A DNA stretch of 64,000 nucleotides from positions 1,922,001-1,986,000 of the forward strand of contig NZ_JAJNDB010000001.1 of assembly GCF_021026375.1 (NCBI RefSeq), written 5' to 3'. The position numbers were made by a program, and so were the translations under genes. The notes under the pieces are model-generated. The model saw nothing but the letters and a program-made list of their open reading frames with translations. It searched no databases and was not told where the DNA came from. This DNA is from Actinomycetospora endophytica. GTDB lineage: Bacteria; Actinomycetota; Actinomycetes; Mycobacteriales; Pseudonocardiaceae. Positions 9,318 through 17,713 of this stretch are shown here, piece by piece; the stretch's first letter is position 1, and each line of letters starts with the position of its first letter.

Positions 9318-10313
9318 ATGACCAACCCTTACACCCCGCCACGGTCCGGGTTGCCCGAGCTGTCCTCTCTGCTGCCGTGGCGAGCCTGGTGGTACAACCC
9401 GACGCTGCGTACCTGGCCGGTGTGGCTCTTCGTCGCGCTCGTGACCGTTCCGCCGGCCGCGTTTCTTCTGGCTGCCGACGCCGGCGACGGTGGAGCGGCC
9501 GCGGCCGATCTGTTCGCGTTCTACTTCGCCGCCGCGTGGCTGCTGGTGCTGCGGACCGTGCTGCGCCCGCCCAACCTCACCGGGCGCATGTACGCCGAGA
9601 TCGTCGTTCTCGCCCTGATCGTCGAAGTCCCCCTCGCGCTCGGACTGGAGAGCGCCCTTCCGGCCGACGGCGACAACGTCTTCTCCACCGTTGCGGCCGT
9701 TGGCCTGCCCGAAGAGCTCGCCAAAATCCTCCCGGTCGTGGCCGTGGCGCTGCTGCACCGTCGCGCCTGGGCTCGATTGGAGCCCAGGGACTACCTGTTC
9801 CTGGGCGCGGTGAGCGGACTGGCCTTCGGTGCCCAAGAAGCCATCCACTACTACGCCGGCTACGGCGACGACCTCAGTCGCCCTGAGGCTCTCGAGGTGA
9901 TGTGGCGCTTCGTCACCGACCCCGTCAGTCACGCCTGCTGGGCCGGGATCTCGGCGTACTTCATCGGGCTGGCCATCCAGCACCGCGAAATCGCAACCCG
10001 AGCCGCGCTGGCCGGCCTGGGCCTGGCCATCCCCGCGGTCCTGCACGGGGTCAACGACTGGAAACCAGTCAACACCAGCATCCTGTGGGTCGCCGTGACC
10101 GCGCTCAGCGCCGTGCTCTTTCTCGCCTACGCCACCGTCGGCGTCACCCACGCCGCCGCGAGCCCGAACCGCGGCCCACGCCCACGAGCAGCGAGCGGTC
10201 ACTCCAGCCCGACTCCCACGCAGACTCGCTCCACCGCGGCGGCGACGACCGGCGCGGCGGTGGCTCCCCGGGGCTGGACCCGCGGACCCGATGGCCGCTG
10301 GACCCGCCTATGA
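9318..10313 (+). CDS. PrsW-family intramembrane metalloprotease
   Basis: A 331-residue multi-pass membrane protein with the family signatures: GLPEELAKILPV (EExxK), FGAQEAIHYYAGYG, and VLHGVND supplying a metal-ligand histidine. PrsW proteins cleave membrane-bound substrates such as anti-sigma factors. The ATG has AGGAG seven bases upstream and lies 13 bp after the kinase stop, so it belongs to the same operon. The C-terminal tail ends in PRGWTRGPDGRWTRL, resembling the N-terminal GWRRDPNTGQWTP of the divergent DUF732-like membrane protein. Substrates may be the two single-pass membrane proteins of this island (inference). Confidence 0.82.
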   Translation: MTNPYTPPRSGLPELSSLLPWRAWWYNPTLRTWPVWLFVALVTVPPAAFLLAADAGDGGAAAADLFAFYFAAAWLLVLRTVLRPPNLTGRMYAEIVVLALIVEVPLALGLESALPADGDNVFSTVAAVGLPEELAKILPVVAVALLHRRAWARLEPRDYLFLGAVSGLAFGAQEAIHYYAGYGDDLSRPEALEVMWRFVTDPVSHACWAGISAYFIGLAIQHREIATRAALAGLGLAIPAVLHGVNDWKPVNTSILWVAVTALSAVLFLAYATVGVTHAAASPNRGPRPRAASGHSSPTPTQTRSTAAATTGAAVAPRGWTRGPDGRWTRL

Positions 10314-10943
10314 CCCTCTCCCAGCCGACGCGACCTGCCCGATCCCGCTCGACGACCTGGCGATTGACCACAGTGCCCGGACTCCGCTCGAGTACCTAGG
10401 ACTGGCTGGGTGCCCCGGGCTGCGCGGCCCGGTGCAGCTGGACACTGATGACGCTGGCCTGCCGTGTGGGCACCCAGCGGACTGTCGCTCCCGACAGCGT
10501 GAAGACGATGATCAACGACCGGCCCGACATACAGGCCCAAATGCTGTCCCCTTCCGCGTCCAGGTTGGCCAGCCCGCCGCCGGCTGATCCTGCTGACCCC
10601 CACGGGTAGCTGAGACGAGGAAGTCCCCCGAACGAGTACGTCGGCTGGGCCCAGCGCATCGTGCCGCGCCGACGACCATCCGCCCGGGACGTGGCCGCGC
10701 TCCACGTCTAGTCCGATAAGTCCGGTCTACGTCACATCTGATCGCTCAGCGTGATCGAGGTCCGCAGGTTCGGGGTTAAGGAACCAGCGATCTGTAGAGG
10801 GCCGCCTCATTGGGGCTCCCGTCTCGCCGCTTGGGGCGGCCCACAGGCCTATCCGTTCTACCTGCGCGGACTTGCACGACGACCAATAGCGTTTCCTGGC
10901 GCATCGACGACGGTGGCGCTCAACGGGCCGTGACTGGTTCTGG
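10314..10943. other. Intergenic interval, possible short leftward ORF
   Basis: 630 bp between the end of the conflict operon and the end of the amidase operon. A leftward frame at 10396-10659 (87 codons, ATG) encodes a beta-looking peptide (GDSIWACMSGRSLIIVF) that could be a fragment of a secreted domain; it has no clear ribosome site and I do not recognise it. The interval also contains copy A of the CCGATAAG motif at 10713. No other gene is evident. Confidence 0.35.
10713..10733 (+). repeat. CCGATAAG motif, copy A
   Basis: CCGATAAGTCCGGTCTACGTC, the most divergent of the four copies, about 50 bp from the start of a doubtful leftward ORF. Confidence 0.55.
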
Positions 10944-12251
10944 TCATGTCCCGGGGAGGAGACCGATGAGCGGGACGATGATCGCGGTGGAGATCGCCAT
11001 CGAGGTGGTGTTGCCGATGAAGGGGTGGAAGTCGGCGGGTAGCCGCGCGGAGATGGGCCGGGCGATCACGGGGCACAGCAGTGCCCCGGCGAGGGCTCCG
11101 ACGACGATCGCGGTGGCGCTGCCGTGGTAGGTGATCACCGCAGCGGGCGCGACGGAGACCACCGAGATGTAGGTGGGGGCCCAGCCGCCGTGGCGGTAGA
11201 GCGCGCGCCACATGATCACGCCGACCGCCGAGGTCAGGGCCTGGGCGAGCAGGATGTGCGGGATCAGTCCGGTGCCGTAGGCCGGCAGCGTGGGGTCGGC
11301 CAGGACGGCGATGACGATGCCGGCGAGGACACCGAGGCTGGCTAGTTCGTTGGCGTAGAACTGGGTTTCGGTGAAGTCGGTGAGTACCCGTCGCGCGGTC
11401 CAGACGGCGTCGGAGACCACGGTGGGCGGGCGCATCGGGCCGGGTTCGGTGGCCGGTGCCGGTGACTCCGTGGGGGCTGGTGCCGGTCCGGGCATCCAGG
11501 GCAGTACCCGGCAGAGCAGGTAGGACACGGTGGTGCCGATCGACATCGCGGCGGTGTTGGCGACGACCAGGGGAAGCCCGAGGGGCCCGGTGATGGTGGC
11601 GATGAGCAGCATCGCCAGCGGGGTGGTGGTGGCCGCGCCGAGCACGGCGCCGGTGAGCAGGACCGGCCAGCCGCGGCCATGGATGAGCACGATCCCGGTG
11701 GCCACGCACACGAACGGGATGAAGGTGGGCTGCCAGGTCGTTCGAAGTCGCCACCCGAAGGCCAGGTTGGACAGGGCCAGGCTCAGCGTGGCGGCCCCGA
11801 GGATCCAGGGCCAGAGCCCGCTGCCATAGGAGATGGCCCGACCGGCCCACCGGTAGCCGCGGCGCCCGGCCCACCATCCCAGGGTGGCGCCGGCGAGCAG
11901 CCCGATTGCGGCGATCGGCGATTTGTAGAACTGCGGCTCGGTCATGTCCCCGAGTGCCCACCGGGCCCGGGCGGCCAGGTTCCCGGGCAGCTCGGCGGTC
12001 CACTGGTCATAGCTGGTGCCGGCGGCGTGGCCGGTGACGGCGAGCAGCACGAGCGCCAGCGCCGCGGCGAGTACGACCGCGACAGTGGCGCCGAGCACGG
12101 TGCCGGGCAGGGTCAGCTCCGGGCGCGCCGGCGCCGGGCCCGGCTCGGAGGCGGTCGGGCCGGGCCGGTTGAGGGCGGAGGAGTCGGGGTGCGGGGCGGG
12201 TGGGGTGGTCATCGGGCGGGGCTCCTCGTCGGGATGGGTCGCGGGGGTCAT
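10944..12251 (-). CDS. Multi-pass membrane protein with internal duplication
   Basis: A 435-residue protein with about 10 hydrophobic segments. Two halves are alike: each has an x-T/E-x-QFY motif (DMTEPQFYKSPIAAIG and DFTETQFYANELASLG) followed by a Gly/Ala-rich membrane segment and similar helices, so the gene arose by tandem duplication. The ATG overlaps the nitrilase stop (ATGA); an alternative ATG at 12212 has a better GACGAGGAGC ribosome site. I cannot assign a named transporter family. As last gene of the nitrilase-asparaginase operon it is probably a permease for an amide, nitrile or amino-acid-like substrate (inference from position). Confidence 0.7.
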   Translation of the reverse strand: MTPATHPDEEPRPMTTPPAPHPDSSALNRPGPTASEPGPAPARPELTLPGTVLGATVAVVLAAALALVLLAVTGHAAGTSYDQWTAELPGNLAARARWALGDMTEPQFYKSPIAAIGLLAGATLGWWAGRRGYRWAGRAISYGSGLWPWILGAATLSLALSNLAFGWRLRTTWQPTFIPFVCVATGIVLIHGRGWPVLLTGAVLGAATTTPLAMLLIATITGPLGLPLVVANTAAMSIGTTVSYLLCRVLPWMPGPAPAPTESPAPATEPGPMRPPTVVSDAVWTARRVLTDFTETQFYANELASLGVLAGIVIAVLADPTLPAYGTGLIPHILLAQALTSAVGVIMWRALYRHGGWAPTYISVVSVAPAAVITYHGSATAIVVGALAGALLCPVIARPISARLPADFHPFIGNTTSMAISTAIIVPLIGLLPGT

Positions 12252-13144
12252 CGCGGGAGCGGGGTGCCGCCGGTGTAGCCCAGTAGCGGGTCGTAGAGGT
12301 CGACGCGGCGGTCGCGGGGCAGGTCGTTGAGGGAGTGCCAGACCACCGCAAAGCGGGACTCGACGAGGTCGAGGTCGGCGTAGAGGGTGGTGGTGGCCTC
12401 GGCGTCGGCGATCCCGCCGATCGGCCAGCCGTTCACCCCGGTGATCAGTGAGCAGCCCAGGAACTTCCCGCCGCGCTCTTCGCCGACGCGGTCGGCGGCG
12501 ATGAACGGGATGTTGTTGACGTGCGAGGCCGACATGGTCAGGTAGGAGGCCATGCAGTTGCCGGCCTCGTCGAACAGCGGCGGCGGGGTCCAGACCCAGT
12601 TGTTGACGCTGCAGATGACGTCGGCGCCTTGGGTGGCGAGGATCCGGGCGACCTCGGGGAACCAGATGTCCCAGCACACCAGCAGCCCGATCCGCCCGAT
12701 GCGGGTGTCGAACACCGGGTACTCCGAGCCCGGCGTGAAGATCAGCTTTTCGCGGTTCCACAGGTGGGTCTTGCGGTAGCGGCCGATGTACCCGTCGGGG
12801 CCGATGAGGACTGCGGTGTCGTATAGCGCCACGCCGTCGCTCTCGGCGAGCCCGGCCACCAGGTAGACGTCGTGGGCGGCGGCGGCGTCGATCCAGGCGC
12901 TGCAGGTGAGTCCGTCCGGGACGGGTTCGGCGTGGGCGTAGGCCTCTTCGCGGGTGTCGAAGCTGTAACCGGTGCTGGCCAGCTCGGGCAGCACGATCAG
13001 CCGGGCACCCTGGGTGGCGGCCTGCTCGATCCCGCGCAGCGTCTCGGCCAGATTGGCCTTCTTGTTCTCCACCCCGACCTGGGGGTCGGTCTGCAGCGCC
13101 GCGACACGCACGGGGCTCACGGCGGGGTCGGTCGGTGAGCGCAT
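12248..13144 (-). CDS. Carbon-nitrogen hydrolase (nitrilase superfamily)
   Basis: A 298-residue enzyme with the full nitrilase-superfamily triad: Glu54 in LPELASTGY, Lys125 in RYRKTHLW and Cys157 in LLVCWDIWFPE. Length is typical of single-domain amidases and N-carbamoyl hydrolases. It hydrolyses a nitrile or amide bond; the substrate cannot be read from sequence. It lies between the asparaginase gene upstream (52 bp gap) and the membrane protein downstream (4 bp overlap), suggesting an operon that releases ammonia from an imported amide. Probably controlled by the divergent LacI-type regulator. Confidence 0.88.
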   Translation of the reverse strand: MRSPTDPAVSPVRVAALQTDPQVGVENKKANLAETLRGIEQAATQGARLIVLPELASTGYSFDTREEAYAHAEPVPDGLTCSAWIDAAAAHDVYLVAGLAESDGVALYDTAVLIGPDGYIGRYRKTHLWNREKLIFTPGSEYPVFDTRIGRIGLLVCWDIWFPEVARILATQGADVICSVNNWVWTPPPLFDEAGNCMASYLTMSASHVNNIPFIAADRVGEERGGKFLGCSLITGVNGWPIGGIADAEATTTLYADLDLVESRFAVVWHSLNDLPRDRRVDLYDPLLGYTGGTPLPR

Positions 13145-13196
13145 GGGCCCTCCTTGGTTGACGGACTCGGACGAACGGCCGCGGGAGCGGCGGTGA

Positions 13197-14183
13197 TCAG
13201 GCAGCGGCGGTGAAGGTCTGCACGGCGACGTCGTTGAGCTCGGCCTGGTGGGCGAGCAGCACCAGCAGCAGGATCCGGGCCTGGCCCGGTCGCAGGTCTC
13301 CGGCCATAACCGCGCCGGCGCGGACCAGGTCGGCTCCGCCGCCGCGGTCGTAGACCGCGCGGGTGGCCCCGGCGGGCACCCGGGTGGAGACCAGCACCGC
13401 GATCCCCGCCGCCCGGGCCTCGGCGACCGCGGCGACGATGTCGGGGTTGGCGTTGCCGCAGCCGGTGGCCTCGAGCACCAGCCCCCGAGCGCCGGCGGCG
13501 ATCTCGGCGTCGAGACCCGACCGATCGGCCCCCGGGTAGACCGGGATCACCCCGACCCGCAGTCCCGCGATCGGCGCGGCGGGCAGCACCGAACGCTCGC
13601 GGCACGAACCGGGTCGCCCTCGGACCTGCACATTGTCGCCGTCGACGAACCCCAACGGGGCATGGTCCGGATCCGCGAACGCCTCCAGGGCGCTGGTGTG
13701 GACCTTGCGGCCGCCAATCGCGTGATCGAGCCGCCCGGCGAAACACACCACCACGCCGCGGCCGCGCAGGCCGGGCGCGGCCGCGGCGGTAACCGCGTCC
13801 TGCAGGTTGCCCGGACCGTCGGCCTCGGGATGGTCGTGGGGGCGTTGCGCGCCGGTGAACACCACCGGCCGCGGGTCGTCGTGAGACAGCGCGACCAGCA
13901 TGGCGGTCTCCTCCAGGGTGTCGGTGCCGTGCACCACCACCACCCCGCCGACCTCCGGACGAGCCAGGACGGCGCGAACGGTCTCGTGGAGGCGGTCCAG
14001 GTCGGCCAGCGAGAGCGCGTAGCTGTTGACGCTCATCGCCTCGATCACCTCGACCCGCCAACCCTGCGGGGCGCGAACCTCAGCCAGCAACGCAGCGCCG
14101 GCCACCGCGACCCCGACCCCGCCCCCGGGCCGGGCCCGGCTGGCCGCCGTGCCCCCGGTCGTGATCACCGCGATCGTGTCCAC
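13197..14183 (-). CDS. Type I/II L-asparaginase family protein
   Basis: A 328-residue protein. GTG is chosen as start because the fold begins immediately (MDTIAVITTGGTAAS). Both catalytic threonine motifs are present: ITTGGTAAS at the N terminus and VVVHGTDTLEETA about residue 80, plus VFTGAQRP. It hydrolyses asparagine or a related amide to the acid and ammonia. No signal peptide, so cytoplasmic. First gene of the leftward operon; the start is 21 bp from a perfect CAAACGTTTG palindrome that separates it from the divergent LacI-type regulator. Confidence 0.88.
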   Translation of the reverse strand: MDTIAVITTGGTAASRARPGGGVGVAVAGAALLAEVRAPQGWRVEVIEAMSVNSYALSLADLDRLHETVRAVLARPEVGGVVVVHGTDTLEETAMLVALSHDDPRPVVFTGAQRPHDHPEADGPGNLQDAVTAAAAPGLRGRGVVVCFAGRLDHAIGGRKVHTSALEAFADPDHAPLGFVDGDNVQVRGRPGSCRERSVLPAAPIAGLRVGVIPVYPGADRSGLDAEIAAGARGLVLEATGCGNANPDIVAAVAEARAAGIAVLVSTRVPAGATRAVYDRGGGADLVRAGAVMAGDLRPGQARILLLVLLAHQAELNDVAVQTFTAAA

Positions 14184-14203
14184 ATCTACCCAATCGTTTT
14201 CGC

Positions 14204-14213
14204 CAAACGTTTG
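14204..14213. promoter_or_regulatory. LacI-type operator palindrome
   Basis: CAAACGTTTG, a perfect 10-bp palindrome with the central CG step typical of LacI/GalR operators, sits between the asparaginase start and the LacI-type regulator. A second imperfect half-site, AATCGTTTTCG, adjoins it. It probably mediates repression of both divergent transcripts. Confidence 0.65.
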
Positions 14214-14287
14214 CGCAACGTAGCGTGGCCCGGTGGAGGGCCACAAGGGCTCATGTCGGCGGTCTGGCCGGGGAGGAGACTCGAGCG

Positions 14288-15373
14288 ATGACGTTGCCCC
14301 ACCTCGACGGCTCCGGGCGGCCCACGCTGCGCACCGTTGCTGCGCTGGCCGGGGTGCACGTCTCGACGGCGTCCCGGGCGCTGACCCAGACACCGCCAGC
14401 GGGGGCGCGCGCCGCGTCGAAAGACACCATCGCGCGAATCCAGCGAGTCGCCACGGAGATCGGTTTCGAACGCAACCCGCACGGTGCCGGACTGCGTACC
14501 AGCCGCAGCCACCTGGTGGGGGTGCTGGTGCCGCGGCTGACCGACGTGGTGCTCTCCACGATCTACGAGGGCATCGACGAGCGGGCCCGCGAGCTGGGCT
14601 ATCAGGCCTTCGTGGTCAACGGCCGCGACGTCGCCGACCAGCGCTGGGCCGCGCTGGAGATGTTGCTGGCTCGCCGGGTGGACGGACTGATAATCGGCGA
14701 CGCCCGCCTCGCGGACGACGATCTGGTCGATTCGCTGGTCGCCCGCCACGTCCCGTTCGTGCTGACCAACCGGCACGCCGGTGACCACCCCGCGGTGACC
14801 TGCGACGACTACGCCGGCGGGGTGCTCGCCGCGGAACACCTCCTCGAGCTGGGCCACACCGACGTGGCCGTTCTGGCCGGTCAGCCCTACGCCAGCACTG
14901 GCCACGAACGCAGCGCCGGGTTCGCCGCCACCTACGCCGCAGCCGGCCACCCCGTCCCCGGCCACCGCATCCTGCACTCCGCGTTCGACGTCGCCGGCGG
15001 CCGCGTGGCCACCACCGCGCTGCTGGCCCAGCACGGCCCGCCGCCCAGCGCGGTGTTCGTTGTCAACGACTTTGCCGCCATCGGCGCCATCGGCGCCGCC
15101 GCCGCGCACGGGCTGCGGGTCGGGGACAACATCGCCATCGTCGGCTACAACGACATCCCCATCGCCGCCGAGCTGCCCGTGCCACTGACCTCGGTCGCGT
15201 CCCCCATGCACGACATGGGCGCCCGATCGATCGAGCTGCTGCTCCAGGTGCTGGCCGGGGAAACCGTCGCACCCGAACGGCTCGCCCCTACCCTCAGCGC
15301 CCGCGAGAGCACCACCGCGAGCAGCGTCACCGCCCACCGGGCCCCGCAGATTCAGCCTCGTCCGGCCAACTGA
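14288..15373 (+). CDS. LacI-family transcriptional regulator
   Basis: A 361-residue regulator. The ATG follows GGGGAGGAGAC. The N-terminal HTH is PTLRTVAALAGVHVSTASRAL with the hinge helix region GFERNPHGAGLRTSRS, followed by a periplasmic-binding-protein-like effector domain (VGVLVPRLTDVVLSTIYEGI, then VDGLIIGD, and AIVGYNDIPIAAELPVPLTSV). It is divergent from the asparaginase-nitrilase-permease operon and is expected to repress it through the palindrome in the shared promoter. The effector is likely a product or substrate of that pathway (inference). Confidence 0.9.
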   Translation: MTLPHLDGSGRPTLRTVAALAGVHVSTASRALTQTPPAGARAASKDTIARIQRVATEIGFERNPHGAGLRTSRSHLVGVLVPRLTDVVLSTIYEGIDERARELGYQAFVVNGRDVADQRWAALEMLLARRVDGLIIGDARLADDDLVDSLVARHVPFVLTNRHAGDHPAVTCDDYAGGVLAAEHLLELGHTDVAVLAGQPYASTGHERSAGFAATYAAAGHPVPGHRILHSAFDVAGGRVATTALLAQHGPPPSAVFVVNDFAAIGAIGAAAAHGLRVGDNIAIVGYNDIPIAAELPVPLTSVASPMHDMGARSIELLLQVLAGETVAPERLAPTLSARESTTASSVTAHRAPQIQPRPAN

Positions 15374-15462
15374 AAGCGCCATCTGCGCAGTCGAACGGAG
15401 ATTCAGTGAGCACGGAGCCTTCGCCTGGAAACAACCTCTGACGGGAACGGAGGCCCTCCGAG

Positions 15463-15483
15463 CCGATAAGTCGGCTCTATGTC
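15463..15483 (+). repeat. CCGATAAG motif, copy B
   Basis: CCGATAAGTCGGCTCTATGTC. One of four same-strand copies (A at 10713, B here, C at 17023, D at 50766; consensus CCGATAAGTCSGSTYTAYGTC). The first 12 bases can fold as CCGA-TAAG-TCGG. B and C lie on either side of the fic gene. Confidence 0.7.
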
Positions 15484-15511
15484 TGCGGGGGAGACTGTTT
15501 TCGCGGCCTGA

Positions 15512-16816
15512 TCAGGGTTGGCCGTCCTCGGCGGGTAGGGCGGGGACGGGGCGGTTGGGTGGGGCCTCTCGGGTGTCCCAGCGGGTGCTTGCCAGGCGGC
15601 GTTCGGCGATGGTGAGCAGTTCGAAGACGTCGGTGGCGAAATAGCCGGTGGTGCTGCCGATGCGGCGTCTGGACACGATGTGAGCTTCGGTGAGTTCGTC
15701 GGCGGCCGCTCGGGCGGCGACGTCGGAGACGTCGAGGACGTCCTGCACGGTGCGGATGGTGAACAGTGGGAACTCGGGTAGCCGTTCCACGAGCCGGGCG
15801 GTGGTGGAGCCGGCGCGGGGGCGGCCTCGGGTGCCCTGCTCGGCTCGGCGGGTGGCGAGCTGCTGGAGCCATTGGTCGTGCAGGTCGCTGAGCTGGTGGG
15901 CGAAGTCCGCGGCTTGCTCGGCGGCGGCGATGGTCGCGGCGACGAACACCTGCAGCCACCGGTCGACCGCTTCGCGGGCGTTCGCGCTGCCCGGATCGCC
16001 GTCGAACCGGAACGCGGTCAGGCCGTCGAGGTAGTCGCGGTCGCGGGTGAGCAGGACCAGACTGACCGGCAGGATCGCCGATGGGGTGAGGCCGCGGCGG
16101 GTGAGCACGGTGTGGATGAGCGCCCGGCCCACCCGGCCGTTGCCGTCGCGGTAGGGGTGGATGGTTTCGAACTGGGCGTGCACCAAGGCGGCCTGCACGA
16201 TCGGCGAGTGGGTCCCGCCGCTGGCGTAGGCGACCAGGTCCTCCATCAAGGATGGGACGTACGACGCTGGCGGGGGGACGAACTGGGCCTCGAGGGGGTG
16301 GTAGTCGCTGCCGCCGATCCAGTTCTGGGTGGTCCGGAGGTCGTGCAGGTCCGGGTCCTCGAGCAGGGCGTGATGCAGGGCGTCGATCCCGGCGAGGTCC
16401 ACGGTGGGCGCGCTGGCCAGGGTCGACGCGGCGTTGCGCAGGATGGTGATGTTGTTGGCGACCAGCCGGGCGTTCTCGGAGAAAGACTTACCGGTGAGTT
16501 CCTCGCTCTGAGCGAGTTCGGCGAGCGCGACCTGTTGCGGTGACACCGACAGCCCCTCGATCCTCGAGGAGGCGATGGCCTCGGACCGGAGCAGGAACCT
16601 TGCCAGTCCTTCGAGTCCGCCGACCTCGGGCCCGACCGCGAGGGCGCGCACCGCGGCCTCGGCACGCGCGAGGAGCTCCGACATCTCGACACTGACCACG
16701 ATGGGCCAGGTGCACAGCGGGCCGGGCTCGTAGGCTTGATAGATGCCGCCGCGCTGGTCCCGCCGGTGAGGCGCCCCCAGGTCGGGTGCCCAGCGCCGGT
16801 CGTGCCACTTGCCCAC
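15512..16816 (-). CDS. Fic-domain protein (AMPylase type, class II)
   Basis: A 434-residue protein. The GTG start keeps the conserved N terminus KWHDRRWAPDLG; a TTG four codons earlier is possible. The Fic catalytic motif HPYRDGNGRVGR is intact at about residues 220-231 and an N-terminal inhibitory motif SSRIEG (about 83-88) is present, the class II arrangement in which an internal glutamate blocks ATP. The C terminus carries a winged-helix-like segment (FTIRTVQDVLDVSDVAARAA). Fic enzymes transfer AMP to Tyr/Ser/Thr of a target. The gene stands alone, with a palindrome just upstream, so self-regulation through the C-terminal helix-turn-helix is plausible. Confidence 0.9.
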   Translation of the reverse strand: MGKWHDRRWAPDLGAPHRRDQRGGIYQAYEPGPLCTWPIVVSVEMSELLARAEAAVRALAVGPEVGGLEGLARFLLRSEAIASSRIEGLSVSPQQVALAELAQSEELTGKSFSENARLVANNITILRNAASTLASAPTVDLAGIDALHHALLEDPDLHDLRTTQNWIGGSDYHPLEAQFVPPPASYVPSLMEDLVAYASGGTHSPIVQAALVHAQFETIHPYRDGNGRVGRALIHTVLTRRGLTPSAILPVSLVLLTRDRDYLDGLTAFRFDGDPGSANAREAVDRWLQVFVAATIAAAEQAADFAHQLSDLHDQWLQQLATRRAEQGTRGRPRAGSTTARLVERLPEFPLFTIRTVQDVLDVSDVAARAAADELTEAHIVSRRRIGSTTGYFATDVFELLTIAERRLASTRWDTREAPPNRPVPALPAEDGQP

Positions 16817-16853
16817 CTTGCCGCCCAACCTTGCCCGCGGTGCACTGCGAGGT

Positions 16854-16873
16854 AAGGATAGCCCCTTATCCTT
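16854..16873. promoter_or_regulatory. Palindrome upstream of fic (candidate operator)
   Basis: Perfect 7-bp inverted repeat AAGGATA-N6-TATCCTT, 38-57 bp before the fic start on the coding strand side, in the expected promoter position. The Fic protein has a C-terminal winged helix that could bind it. Confidence 0.55.
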
Positions 16874-17022
16874 CGGTGGTCAGCGGGGCCGGGTCAGGTT
16901 GCTGATTAAGCTTCGGTTCGCGGCTCTGAACGGTAGCTGTTTCCCGCGCGGCGACAGGACGTCCAACCCCCTGGACCCTCGAGGCCGCCGAGTTCGATCA
17001 CGCCGTCATCGGCCCGAAGGGT
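16874..17022. other. Intergenic, no gene seen
   Basis: Part of the gene-free stretch from the fic start to the IS110 remnant. No coding pattern on either strand; the rest of the stretch is the fic palindrome and the 197-bp repeat. Confidence 0.5.
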
Positions 17023-17219
17023 CCGATAAGTCGGCTTTATGTCGGGGTCGACCCGTCGCGCGGTGGTGGGCTGTCTCTGAGGCCGTCCTCTTCGGCTTCA
17101 TCGAGTATGAATCGACTGCCGGTCGAGTGGGTGAGTTCCTCTAGTGGGGATGGGCCTTGGAGATGCCCGGGTCGACGGAAGCCGCCGTCCCCCGGTTGGT
17201 CGCTTGGATGTCGGTCTCG
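17023..17219 (+). repeat. 197-bp direct repeat, copy C (begins with CCGATAAG motif)
   Basis: Matches 50766-50962 essentially base for base by reading. It begins with CCGATAAGTCGGCTTTATGTC and ends where an IS110-type transposase remnant starts. The other copy ends exactly where glnD loses homology. No terminal inverted repeat or own transposase is visible, so it may be the end fragment of a mobile element. Confidence 0.85.
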
Positions 17220-17713
17220 GCGATCTGGCGGCGCAGCTCGGGCAGGTGACTGCGGGCGTTACCGCGGCTGGTGGTCCGAGAGCGCATGCTCGCGGGTCCG
17301 GACGACGTCGTCCCGGTGGTCGGTGAGGGCGCGCAGCGCGGTGATCGTCTCGTCGACGGCGGCGCTGCGCAGCCCTACCGCGGTCAAGGCGGCGATACCG
17401 ACCGAGATCGCATCATCGCTGTCGCTTTTGCGGCCATGCCCGGTGGAGAGCATCAGCACCCGCGCGGCGAGCCTCGCGGGCACATCCACCGCGTCGATGC
17501 CATCCGCGGACAACCGGGCAGCCAGCGGTGCGCCCAACCCGGTGGCGCCCTCGATCGCCCACACGACCTCCGGCGAGCGGGCCGCGAGCGCCGCAGCTCG
17601 CGATATCCCTGCGAGCCGACCGGCACCCGCACGGTGTCCAACGCGGTGACCCCCGGACCGACCGCTGCCGCGGTCCACGACGCCCTGTGAGGATCGACCG
17701 CGATCACCACTGA
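17220..17713 (-). pseudogene. IS110-family transposase remnant
   Basis: N-terminal DEDD part of an IS110-type transposase: VVIAVDPHRASWTAAAVG starts the fold, then after a frame change near 17590 the line continues as PEVVWAIEGATGLGAPLA, DVPARLAARVLM and GHGRKSDSDDAISVG, which hold the family's acidic residues. The remaining two thirds of the protein, including the C-terminal transposase domain, is absent because the 197-bp repeat begins where it should continue. Inactive relic. Confidence 0.75.

Noticed and set aside
10770-10800. tRNA 3'-end fragment as attachment site
   Set aside because: GGTTCGGGGTTAAGGAACC recalls a T-arm but lacks the rest of a tRNA and has no duplicated partner.
10944-12761. 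605-codon version of the duplicated membrane protein
   Set aside because: The first 170 codons overlap the nitrilase gene on the same strand in another frame and are not protein-like; the start at 12251 overlaps the nitrilase stop.
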